Origin: Pleodorina starrii
Lineage: Eukaryota > Chlorophyta > Chlorophyceae > Chlamydomonadales > Volvocaceae
Direction of reading: 5' to 3'
Assembly (NCBI GenBank): GCA_030267565.1
Contig: BRXU01000006.1
Span: forward strand, 3,894,001-3,958,000
DNA: 64,000 nucleotides
Shown: positions 1-10,267 of the stretch, piece by piece
Layout: each line of letters opens with the position of its first letter
How positions within the stretch are numbered: position 1 is the first letter of the stretch
Notes under the pieces: model-generated
Told to the model about the DNA's origin: nothing
Database searches by the model: none
What the model saw: only the letters and a program-made list of their open reading frames with translations
Translations under genes and position numbers: made by a program

Positions 1-1821
1 CCTCTAGGGTCTAGGCGCGTCTTGAATGGAAGCTGCAGGGCTGCAAAGCACTAATTATTTTTGCCGCAGGGCAGATGGGATGAACGCAGTTGTCGGTTGG
101 CCGTAGCGGGGATGCAGTTACAACACGAGATCGACAACCCACGATTATTGATTCTTGGCTAAGGCCGTTTTTCTGTGTGTGTGTTCACGAAACCTGCTTT
201 ACACGTTCCTCCTGCACGTTCTGTCGCCATGATCATGCGTCTTGTCGTGTTGTGAACAAGACGTGGGTGACGTGTCTGGCCACGTCGTCAAGGAGCGTGG
301 GCAGCAGGGCAAGGGCGCCCACCTCCACCTCGCTGCCACCACCCTGGGTACCGTTGGAAGTCCCCCAAGTTTTCGGAAGCCCCGGTCGGGTGCCGCCCAG
401 CAGCGCCCTCTGCCGGCGCGAAACACCGCGTGGCTCTACCCCGAAAGGACAGAGCCATGTCCCCACTACTGTCGCAACCGCAACATCAAGAACACGAACA
501 ACAATAACAGCAACAACCGCATGGCCGAGGCAGTGTGGGGCGTCCGGCTGGAACCTGCGTGTTCGGGGGCCTGGTCCGGCGCCAGCAGGTGTATTGAACA
601 GTGGGCTGCCGTGTTTGTTGCACAGTAGGCTCCTCCAGACCCCTCCAGAGTCTCCTTCTCAACTGCGATTTCTCTTTATACCCTCCAGACCCCTCCAGAC
701 CCACCCCTCGGAAGGGTAGAGCCAGCGGAGAGCTGGCCTGCACTGTGCCGGAGGCGACAAGGGCGAAAGGAAAGCACGCCCAGACCGGCCGGCTGTTTGT
801 CGGCCCATCGTGCCGGCGCAGCAGCGAACAGGGACCTGGACAGCGTCTGGACGGCAGGGACCCAGACCCAGCTGTCCTTCCAGATGACGGCCACCCCATG
901 CTGGTATCACAGGAGCTGCTCTTGCGTACCCTCTGACAAAGCAGCAGACGCGGCCCTGCCAACGGCCACCAACTGGTGACTCTGGAACGCCCTGAACCGC
1001 ATATGCGGATGTACAAATGCAAGCAGATGAAGATTTCGGAAGCTGCGGGGTTCCGTTCAGGCTGGCGGGGATTGATGGACGCTGCAGCAGATGCCGCAGA
1101 TCGTTGTCGCTTTGCCTGTCTCCCTGCTGAAGGCGAGGCGCGCGGCTGACCTCGTAAAGCATCATGCTTCCTTCTCCACCTCCCAGGCCAAAGTATGTGA
1201 GGCAACAGAAGTATGCAGACGCACGGCACTGCAGATGCGGCTTGGCGAAAAGGCGGGCGAGGGAAGGTACAATACGGCGCATACGACAGGCAGTCGTTAT
1301 TATTGTTGCAGCAACTGTGTCAAGCCTTACTAACGCAAAAGCGAGCAAGTTGCAAACGGCACACGAAGACGACAGCCTTGACTTAGGCCGTGGGATGTAA
1401 AGCATGAGAAGTGACTGGCCATTCTTTGTGGCAAGAGCATGGTCTCTGGGCCCTCTGCTAACCTGCGAACATCGGTGTGCATTCCGCGGCCTGGAAAGAC
1501 AGCGGACCTAAGCACAGAGGAGAAGCGCAAGCAGTCGGTGAGTGGGGTCTTCCAGCCTTTGGGCATTCCAAACGAAGGTACCCAATAGCGCAGCGGACGC
1601 CGACGAGAATGACTTACATGGTTTTCTATTTACGCTACAACGAAAATTATGTATTGGACTTCAATTGTAGGGTGCTTCCGTTGGCGACGGGCAGCGCAAT
1701 GTGCATTGCATGTTTGAAGCGTGATTTTGGCCACACAAAACGCCCGGATACCAGCCCTGCGGAACCTATATAAAAACTAAAAGCTGCGCCTTTCCGCCTG
1801 TACGGCCCCGTCCTGTCGCAG
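1..1821. other. Left flank, no supported gene
   Basis: No exon could be supported here. The exon starting at 1822 has an acceptor and opens in phase 0 without a usable ATG, so earlier exons of the IQ-motif gene should lie in this stretch or off the window. A TATATAAAA-like string is present near 1768, but it is too close to an acceptor (1820-1821) to be this gene's promoter unless the first exon is mis-assigned. On the minus strand, roughly 245-345 encodes an acidic to hydrophobic stretch that could be a stray exon; nothing around it supports that. Confidence 0.5.
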
Positions 1822-4800
1822 GTTGCGGCAGTATGGGCCGGGTTCTACAGCCGCTGGGAGGGGCCCGCGGCAGAGACGATACAGCGGTGGTGGAGGTGCG
1901 CAGAGCGCCAGCGCCAAACCCCGCCCCCCAGCCCTACTCCTTTCCGCTTTCCCCACCGGCCCTGGGCCCCATGGCCTCCTAAAGGGCTGGTTGCCTGCAA
2001 CCGGTACCACCGACGCATGCGCACATTAACGTATTCGACCCACATCTCAACCAAACGCCCGCTGGCGTTGCACACGGTCCCTCGCAGGGGCCATGCGGCG
2101 CGCCGCTTCGTGCAGGCCCTACGCCATGGTCGCCTGCTCAAGTACGTAAGCGACTCGCCGCGGGCCGTGCGCCTTGCGATTCCGACTTAGGGCTGCCGTC
2201 ACCGTCACCGTCACCGTCACCATCACCATCAGTTGGGGATCCACGCACCCCTGCCAATGCCTCCCCGACAATGTGACTCTGTCCAACTCCGGGGTCGGCA
2301 CCTGAGGCTGCATCCGTTTCTGTCCGTACATTTGAAACCGGCGGGCCATGTCCGTACTTTTAAAAACCGTTCCTGTACCTTTGGCGTCCGTGCTCACATC
2401 AATCCCAACCCAACCCAACCCAACCCAACCCAACCCAACCCAACCCAACCCAACCCAACCCAACCCAACCCAACCCAACCCAACCCAACCCAACCCAACC
2501 CAACCCAACCCAACCCAACCCAACCCAACCCAACCCAACCCAACCCAACCCAACCCAACCCAACCCAACCCAACCGCCCGGGCCCCGCAGGAGCGGCCCT
2601 CGCGAGCGGGTGGAGGAGACCGCGGCGGTGGTGATCCAGCGCTTCTGGCGCGGCTGGCTGGGACGGCGGCAGGCGGCGGAGCGGCGGAAGGCAGCAGTGG
2701 ACATCCAGCGATGGTGGAAGGTGGGGTGTGAGGAGCAGGACGCAGAACGCTTCGCCTCGTCCGCCTTCAACATAACGCTCGCACCCCCAGATCGGTAAAA
2801 CATGGTAAAACGTCGTTCCTACGTGGTTCCTCGCACCCCCTGCACCCCCGCACCCCCGCACCCCTGCACCCCCGCACCCCCGCACCCTACCATCCCACAC
2901 CGCAGGGGTCAGCATGTATCGGCCCCTCCGGTGCGCGGTATGGCGGGAACCTTCTCAGGCCCCGTGCCGCACCGCTGTCAGTGCATATGCAAAACGCCCA
3001 ACTGTAACGCGCCGTACATTTGTACGGCACGTTACCGCTGAGTGTTCAAATACGCAGCTTCCTTTTGCATCCTTCATCTTTTTCTCTTTTCCATAGGCAC
3101 TTTTCTTAGTATCGCACCGCATATCACGCCATGCTCCCTCAGCAATTTTGCAACGTTGCTCACCATTACGCCACGTTGCCCCTGCCCATCACGCATCGAC
3201 GGATCGCCATCGCTACCGCACTGGTCTGCCGCACAGGTAAGCATCCTCCTTTCCGATAGATGTTGACGTTGCCAGTTCTTACAGCTTAGAGGGTGGGATT
3301 TCGGGGAATTTAGAGCAAGCACGCGCATGCCAGCTTTACAGTCAGTTTCGGACGCTTCTACTTCGCTAATTTTACGTTTGGTACATATCTACAACATCGC
3401 ACCGCACGAACTGCGGCGCGACTTCGTCCGAGGCGCCTTACGACATGCGACGTCGTCCAAAGCGACTTACGAGACCGTCCAGACGACGGGTCGGCGCTAC
3501 CACTGGTCAAGCATCAATGTCGGTAACGTATGGGAATGGGTGGGTTACAGCTAACAGTTTCGGAGGTTCAGCGGCCGGAGCAGCTTGATTAACAACATCC
3601 GCAGTGACTCATTATTTTATAAAGGAGCATATCACTCCCTGAACCCCCGCACCCCCTGCACCCCCGCACCCCCTGCACCCCCGCACCCCCTGCACCCCCG
3701 CACCCCCGCACCCCTGCACCCCCGCACCCCTGTACCCCCGCACCCCCGCACCCCCGCACCCCCGCACCCCCGCACCCCCGCACCCCCGCACCCCCGCACC
3801 CCCGCACCCCCGCACCCCTGCACCCTCGCACCCCTGCACCCCCGCACCCCCTGCACCCCCGCACCCCTGTACCCCCGCACCCCCTGCACCCCCGCACCCC
3901 CTGCACCCCCGGGCAGGGCTACCGGGAGCGCAAGGAGTGGCCGCGGCTGCGGCTGCGGTGGCGGGCGCGGAACTACTACGCAATTGACATCCAGAAATGG
4001 GTCAGGTGCGGCGCGGAGGCCATCCATCATCAGAAAGAAGGGGCATCTGGAAGGGGCTTAGGCGAGGGGGCTTGGGCGAGGGGGCGAGGGGGCTTGGGCG
4101 AGGGACTCCCCACGCCGCCCTTTCCTCGGCACACCCACCCAACAGCAAATCCTCAAACGTGCTCTGAATCCGCGAGGGCGGAGGGCCGAGCTGAGCAAGT
4201 AACCAAATCCGCTTCGCCTCGCTGACCCTCAGCCCTTCATGTCCGCACCTTCCCTTCACTCCCTGGCGCCGTATGTCTGTACGTTTGTATGGCTCCCGCT
4301 GATCAGGGGCCACCTGGCGCGGCTGCGTGTTCGGCGGATGCGGGGGCAGCAGCAGCAGCAGGCGGCGTCGGCCGCGCGGCAGACCCACGGGTCGGGGGGT
4401 GCGGCGGACCCGCGGCGGGAGGCGGCGGCGACGTTGATTCAGGTGGGGGAGAAGGGCTGGTTTGGGGCTGCCGGGTGGCAGGTGGCAGCCACACGTCCGT
4501 GCGCTGCCCTGCCCTTGCAATTTGCCCCTGCATCGTGCCGTGCCTAGTGTTCCTTCGCCCTGTCCTGCCCGCCCCTGCCGCTGGCCCTGCTTGGCCCGCC
4601 CCTGCCCTGCCCCCGCGCCGCCCCGCCCCGGCCCGGCCCGCCTCACCTCGCCCGGACATTCTTGAGATCTACCGTGCCTGCCCACGGATAGCTGGCAAGG
4701 ACCAAAAGGGATCTTCGGGCACTTGATTTTGTTTCCTGCGACTTTATGGGCTGTTACGGTAATCAAGCCGCTCTGGTTTTCTTACTGTGCGGCCGCTCTG

Positions 4801-7304
4801 GGGAAAGCGAGCGAAAAAAGCTCAGTGCTCCCGATTATTGCACAACGATCTTCGGGGGATTACGTTTTTGAGGTTTGACAGACTGATTGAGCAGGCATGA
4901 TTTGAACTGGAGCTTAAGGTTTGAGATTGAGGAGGTAAATACGACGGGAGGTAGTTAATGGACTGGTGATGTGGTGAAGAAGCTGCAGTTTCGGCCATTC
5001 TCGCGTCGACCCACCATCGATGGCACAGCTGGGCGCCACCGGCGATCTTTCCCCCTGGCTCACCGGCACATCTTGGTCAGATATCTTTGCGCTTGGGGCA
5101 ATGTCGCAGACTATGAGGTCTTACCGAGTCGCGACTATTGCTGGTTGAAAACTAAATTCCATCCCCGAGGTCGAGGTCTTCGGATCCTTCCTCAATTTCT
5201 GGCGGTCCGTTTGGACCAACCCATTACAAAGTAAAGTTTCAGCCATTATGCTGTTTTTAAAATATGTGGCATTAATATTTGACAAAACATCATTGCACAG
5301 ATGTAGACTGAACAATATGCACACGATCTCCTCTTGGAACCGTTTTTTTACGTAATGCCGTACTCGGCGTTTGCAGGCCTACTGGCGGGGCCACCAGGCT
5401 CGTAAGCGCGGGGCGTGGCTGAAGCGCGAGGCAGCCAAGCGGAAACGGTACGAGCGGCGGCTCGCGGCGGCCAAGGTACGACATGTTGTACGGCGCGTCG
5501 TATGGCTAGCAGGTTGCCCGGGGAGGTGCGTGGGCCGGCCGGGGGCGCGCGCACGACCCTTTTGAGGCGGAGGGCCGCTTTCCTTTTGGACAGACAAGCG
5601 CCGAACCCCGGGTTGACGATGGCATTGGCTGCCACTCGGGCTGCCACATGGCATTGGCTGCCACTCGGGCTGCGCCGCAGCTGCTTGTATAGGAATTTGC
5701 ACCGTGCAGAGAATGCCGTACTGCCGTACTTGCGTCCAAGCAGGTGATCCAGTCGTTCTATCGTGGCTGGTATGTGCGACGCGCGGTGGCGCGGTTCCGC
5801 GCCAGGGAGGGCGGCGCGTTGCGGCCCGGCAGCCTCGCCGGCGGCGTCGTCGCGGCACCCGGCATCGCTGGCGACGCACGGAGCGCTGTACTGCTGCCGT
5901 ACGGGGAGTACGACGACGACGTCGATGACGACGTGCTGACGCAGCAGTACGAACGTCCCGTGCCGCACGGGCATCCCCGGCCGCCGCCGCTGCCTCGGGC
6001 CGCCGCTCCGCCGGCTCCGAGACCACGCGTCGGCGGCGGCGGTGTCGGTGTCGGCGGCGGCCGAGGGTTTCTTATGAGACGAGCTGCGCAGGGTTCGGCG
6101 GCGGCGGCAGCGGCGGCTGCGCCGGCCGTCAGAGGGGCGGCGACCGGGCCGGTCAAAGCACAAGGCGGGCGACCCGCGTTGCAGCTCAGGCCGTCGCCCC
6201 CGCCGTCGCTGCCCTCTAAGCCGCCGCCGCAGCCGTCCTCGCCGTCGCCGCAGCCGCCGTCCTTGCCGTCGCCGTCGGCGTCGCCGTCGGCATTGACGAA
6301 AAACCCAACTCAGCCCAGATCAACCTCAGCCGTGCGCAGGGATGTGTTAACCACGGCGGCTGGTTCCGGACTTTCGTCCATTCGCGCCGTACGCGCCGCC
6401 GCCGCCGTCACCGGCCAGGTCACCGTGGGGCGCGATAAGCGCCCGCCGCCGTCGCCGTTGCCCCTGAAGCAGGTAATACAGCAAAAACCACAACCGCAGC
6501 AACCGCAACAACCGCCACGAACCGCCGTACAGCAGCTTGGCGAGCTCCGAATCCGGCAGGACCCTCCCTCGCCGCCGATCAGTTCCAACTCGAGCCTGAC
6601 GCCACCCGCCTCGCCGCTTGGACCCCTGAGATCACCGCCGCCGCCGCGGCCCGTCACGCCGCCAAGGACAGGGCCCGGCGTCGCCGCCGCGGGGAGAGCA
6701 GGGTCGTTAGCAGGGCCGGGACCGGGGCGGCCGGGAGGGGCGTCTGGCGCCAAACCGTCGACCGCACCGACGCCGCTTGGCCGTACGCCGTCGTCCAACG
6801 GTGCCGCCGCCGCTGCCGCTGCAGCTGCCAGCACCGCCGCCGGTCGAAGTCTCGGAGGGCCGGGCCCCGGTGTGCAACCGCCGACAGGGAACAGCGGTGA
6901 CGCCGACGGCGACGGCAGCGGTGGCGGCGAGGCGGACGCGTGTTGGCCCAGGCCGCTGCGGTCTGTCGCTGGCGGCGGCGGCAGCCCCTCCCGCCGCGCC
7001 GGCGTGGCGGCGCCGCTGGCTATCCCGCGCACACCCAGTATGCCCGTACCCACCGCATATCGACACGACCCGTTGCGTGCCTCAGCGCCGGAGCCGCTCC
7101 GCGCTAGCGTGAGCGTTAGCGGCGGCGGCGGCGGCGGCGGTGGCAAGGAGATTTTGGCGGCGGCCGCGACGGCGCCGTCGCGTCGGCGGGCGTGGGAATC
7201 TGAGAGCTCGATAGCGGGGGCATCGGCGGCGGCGGCGGCGCGGCCGCTTACGCCGCACCGAAGGACATCGGGCACTGCGACAGCGACGTCGACGCCGAGT
7301 ACGA

Positions 7305-7335
<31 letters not shown>

Positions 7336-7489
7336 GGCGGCGGCGGCGCAAGACGCGGCAGGCAATCCGCTGCACGATCAGGTCATGCGGGCGAATCGCG
7401 GCGGCAGGGTAGTCAACGGCACCGCGCCGCCGCCGAGTACGACAGCGGCAGCGGCAGCTGCGGCGCAGCGGCGTAAGGCCGCCCGGTAG
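1822..7489 (+). CDS. IQ-motif (calmodulin-binding) repeat protein, 5' end not resolved
   Basis: Spliced model: 1822-1895, 2088-2141, 2591-2720, 3917-4005, 4307-4442, 5377-5475, 5744-7489 (775 codons plus TAG; all junctions in frame). The first about 190 residues hold six IQ motifs of the form IQxxx(R/K)Gxxx(R/K): IQRWWRGHAARR, IQRFWRGWLGRR, IQRWWKGYRERK, IQKWVRGHLARLR, IQAYWRGHQARKR and IQSFYRGWYVRR. Such motifs bind calmodulin or EF-hand light chains, often in cytoskeletal or flagellar proteins. No motor or other catalytic domain is visible. The last exon (about 580 codons) is low-complexity Pro/Ala/Ser/Gly-rich and probably disordered. Three introns cut the IQ motif at the same point, just before the conserved Gly. 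The start is unknown because the first listed exon begins at an acceptor. A GTAAGG donor-like site at 7473 leaves open a further downstream exon. The IQ call is firm; the cellular role is not known. Confidence 0.75.
2404..2575 (+). repeat. (CCCAA)n pentamer minisatellite
   Basis: About 33 head-to-tail copies of CCCAA with almost no interruption, ending about 15 bp before the acceptor at 2590 of the IQ-protein gene. It reads as long NPTQP or GWVGL pseudo-ORFs on the two strands, which are artefacts. A shorter CCCAAC run recurs at about 16700-16748 in intron 1 of the TIR-like/TPR gene. Confidence 0.95.
2836..3916 (+). repeat. CACCCCCG/CACCCCTG arrays in one intron
   Basis: Two arrays of a C-rich octamer (CACCCCCG with CACCCCTG variants) lie at about 2836-2886 and 3642-3914 in the 1.2-kb intron 2721-3916. 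The second runs right into the acceptor and may serve as its pyrimidine tract. The same array type in two places suggests local duplication by slippage or unequal exchange. Confidence 0.9.
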
Positions 7490-7667
7490 CGGCATCCCCG
7501 CGGCCGATGACATCCGATACATCCGGGTTTGGGCGATGTGGCCATCTTAGTCGGTTCCGCCGGGGCTCTAGCGGGCCCCAGGCTGGGCATTGTAGGGGCT
7601 TAGGGCTGTGCTCCCTCAACCGAACGCCTCCCCTCCTCTTGTATGTGTGCGTGTGTGTGTGTCTTTG

Positions 7668-7701
<34 letters not shown>

Positions 7702-8386
7702 CTCCTGCCCGGACTGCGTTGGCACCGCTCCTGCTTATTCCGTATTATCAGGTCGTACTCATGCCCCTTCCCTCGAGAGTTCTCGTCGACGTCAAAATCG
7801 TGCTGCCGGGCCATATTCTAGCGCGTACGGCATGTATGAGCACCGAGTGCCGTACCTTGATGCCCTGGCCACAGCTATATGTCATTACTCATGCCGGCGG
7901 CTTGAGGAAAAGGAACGGGCGGTGGACGCACACGGCAGCGACGGTCACGCTCAGATGTCGGCAGCGGCACACGCGCGTGTATGTGTGTGTGCTCACGTCC
8001 TCCGCCCCGTAATTTTTGACGTAGCAATGGATGAGCGTTGCGTTGCATTGCCGTACAGTACTGTACAGAACAGCACCGTAGCGCTGCCTACCGTAATTAT
8101 AGCGCTGCCTGCCGCATTGCGGCGGCCGGGCCGGTCTGCCGTCTGTCTTGCTTTCCCCGTACGGTGTACGGGAGCGGGCGTTAGCGGGGGCGTGAAACTG
8201 TCTGGGCATGATAATGTGGCATGCTGCTTGCAGCGGTTTTACGGTTTTATGGGGCTACCGGGCTACCGGTATCGTGCTGCGCGTATTGTGACAGCGGCGG
8301 CGGGGCCCCTGTGGAGTATTGAGGAGAGCGGGGGCTGTTGTGGGGTAGCGAGAGGCGGGATCTGAACAGCGCAGCACCGCATCAGT

Positions 8387-8521
8387 GCTCTAGATGGCTA
8401 TTTTTTCTTACTGTCCTGCCGGTTCTGCCGGTTCGGTTTTTCTGGACGTCTGGTTTCGGTTCTGAATACCGCGATTGTGCGCCGGAGCGCGTTAAAACTT
8501 TGGGTTTTAGACATCTAGAGC
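8387..8521. mobile_element. MITE-like foldback element, 135 bp
   Basis: The ends are an inverted pair, GCTCTAGATGGCTA at 8387-8400 and its near-perfect reverse complement at 8508-8521 (13 of 14 bases match). The inside is AT-richer than the flanks and has no ORF. The size and ends fit a miniature inverted-repeat transposable element, but no clear target-site duplication is visible, so a chance foldback cannot be excluded. Confidence 0.4.
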
Positions 8522-9904
8522 TGGTGTGCTTTGTGGAGTTTGCCGCTGTCGCCTGCCCGGCATGAAGTGAAATGCAGGAAACGAATGAGTCTCCCCGGCC
8601 ACTACGGCCACTGGCTACGGCTACTACTACCGATGATCCTTCTGGGCCCACACTCTCCTCTGTAAAACCTTGGCTTGGTTCCTAGTAACTGGAACGCAAA
8701 GCCTTACGTGTGTGAGCCTCTTCGTGCCGGATGAGCGTCCCGGGGGGCTTCTAGGGGCGGCCGCTGGACGCGTAGCTATAAATCTGTAGGGGCTAAGGAG
8801 GCGGGGCCTTGCAGGGCGCGGAACACTCCTCGGGAGGGCGGGAGGGGGTGGGGGAAGGCGAGGATGGAGACGAGCCCCCAGAAGGCTGGTGGTTGGCGCT
8901 CTTCCGAACAAACGAACCAACGATCGGAAGCCGCCCTCCCGGGGTTGCACGAATGTCGCCCGCGCTGCGACATGTATCGGAACCGGTGCCGGAACTGGAA
9001 CTGGAACCAACAGGCTGGAAGGCCGCCGTCTCAACGTCAACGTCGCGCTGCACAAGACGACTCCGACGACACGATCGCCCGAAGACCTACCGGTACCTCC
9101 TCCACCACCACCAGGCGTGTATCGTGCAGTGCCGCCGTATCGTACAAAGCGCCGGTCCATGAGCCCTTTCTTGCGCATTCTCGGTTACAACGTGCATGTG
9201 CACCGCTGCTGTCCGCGCAAGCTTCCGCGCGCCGCAGCAGTGCATTACACGCAGCGCCTCAGCGCGTCTAGCGACCAGGGCCCCTCCTCTTTTCAGCCCC
9301 CTCCGCCGCCGCCCCATTCTGTGCCTCGGTCAGAAAATGTACACTAGGTACGGCACACGGTAATGCTATGTACCTGTACGACGTCTTCTTCGTCTTCTTC
9401 TTCAACAACATCATCTTCTTCCGATCAAATTAAATACGGGACACCAGCCCCAACTTCATTCAAACAAGCCTTCAACAACGTTAGGGTGTAGAGAGACGTC
9501 CTCACAGGCACACTGCCCTGCCCACCGTGTACGGAGGTAGCTGTGTCGTACCGGTATGCATCCTGTCGGGGAAGGATTCCCCAGGATACCGCCACCACCC
9601 AACATCAACACAACACACACACCCGCCTCCCTGTCCAGGAGATTTCAAAACCCTGAAAGAAAACAGTCAACGCGGAGAAAGCCCAAACTATGTAGCCGTA
9701 CAACGCGCAGCGTTTTACGCGGGGAAGGGGGGAAACACGACACGACGCCGCAAATGAAAAACAATGTTTACGACAAATGCACCGCACCCACACAAAGCGT
9801 GGAGCACGAGCCGTTCCTCCCCCCTCCCCGCAATCCCCTCCGACAAAACCCCTCCATCCGCGTCCCCACATAGCCCCCGGTTCATGCTGCCACCTCATGC
9901 AGGG

Positions 9905-9997
9905 TACGGCGACCGTGTACGACAGTACGACCGCGTGCGGGAATATGCCGGCGCGGAGAAGGACCTCTTCGGCCGAGCATGCAAAACCCTAAGATGA
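9905..9997 (+). CDS. Possible orphan terminal exon (low confidence)
   Basis: After an acceptor-like CATGCAG, the frame is open for about 30 codons of charged, non-repetitive composition (GDRVRQYDR... to FGRACKTLR), then TGA. The codon choice looks more like coding than the surrounding DNA. No upstream donor exon was found. It could be a stray last exon of the IQ-motif gene, if that gene uses the donor-like GTAAGG at 7473, or a pseudo-exon. Confidence 0.2.
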   Translation, partial: YGDRVRQYDRVREYAGAEKDLFGRACKTLR

Positions 9998-10149
9998 CGA
10001 AACACACTCGCGCTTACTCACCCACTCACTCAACTCACGCACTCGCTAACTCTCGAGTCTCACTCACTCGCTCACCCGCTCCCGGAAACGTGTCACCGAC
10101 TTTGTCTCGTCCCGGATCACCCGTTTCAGACACGACCTAAGGGAACTCT

Positions 10150-10215
10150 CCGAACGAGAGGTTCAATGGAGCCAACTGAAACAACAACAACAACAACAAT
10201 AACTACAGCAACTAC
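10150..10215 (+). mobile_element. (AAC)n-tailed repeat remnant
   Basis: A 'GGAGCCAACTGAAACAAC' core followed by CAA/AAC triplets. The same core plus tail occurs at about 41748-41805 and 44048-44105, and weakly near 430-510. A shared short core with a simple tail is typical of the 3' end of a SINE or LINE family. The body of the element was not recognised. Confidence 0.35.
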
Positions 10216-10267
10216 GGGATAGGCAGAAGAAGCGAGGGGCGTGTGCGTGTATGTGTGTGTTGCCTGA

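Larger units (their letters stand above)
7490..10267. other. Intergenic region between IQ gene and orphan minus-strand gene
   Basis: Contains a GT microsatellite (about 7638-7702), many short GTAC-centred palindromes around 8030-8110, a small foldback element (8387-8521) and an (AAC)n-tailed repeat remnant (10150-10215). A possible exon at 9905-9997 follows a CAG acceptor and is open to a TGA, but no partner exon was found. Nothing else is supported as coding. Confidence 0.5.

Noticed and set aside
1767..1776. TATA box for the IQ-motif gene
   Set aside because: The next exon begins with an acceptor at 1820-1821 and has no in-frame ATG, so a promoter 50 bp away does not fit.
2119..2803. Long ORFs of NPTQP or GWVGL repeats on both strands
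   Set aside because: They are translations of the (CCCAA)n array and have no independent coding evidence.
3585..4061. ORFs rich in PAPPHPRT or GGAGVRGC repeats
   Set aside because: Products of the CACCCCCG octamer array inside an intron.
6310..7365. 351-codon minus-strand ORF opposite the last IQ-gene exon
   Set aside because: A GC-rich antisense shadow of Ala/Gly/Pro codons; the plus strand continues the spliced IQ reading frame.
8627..9347. Overlapping ORFs of 76-183 codons on both strands
   Set aside because: All are Arg/Pro/Ser-rich readings of GC-rich DNA with no motif, no matched splice sites and no agreement on a frame.
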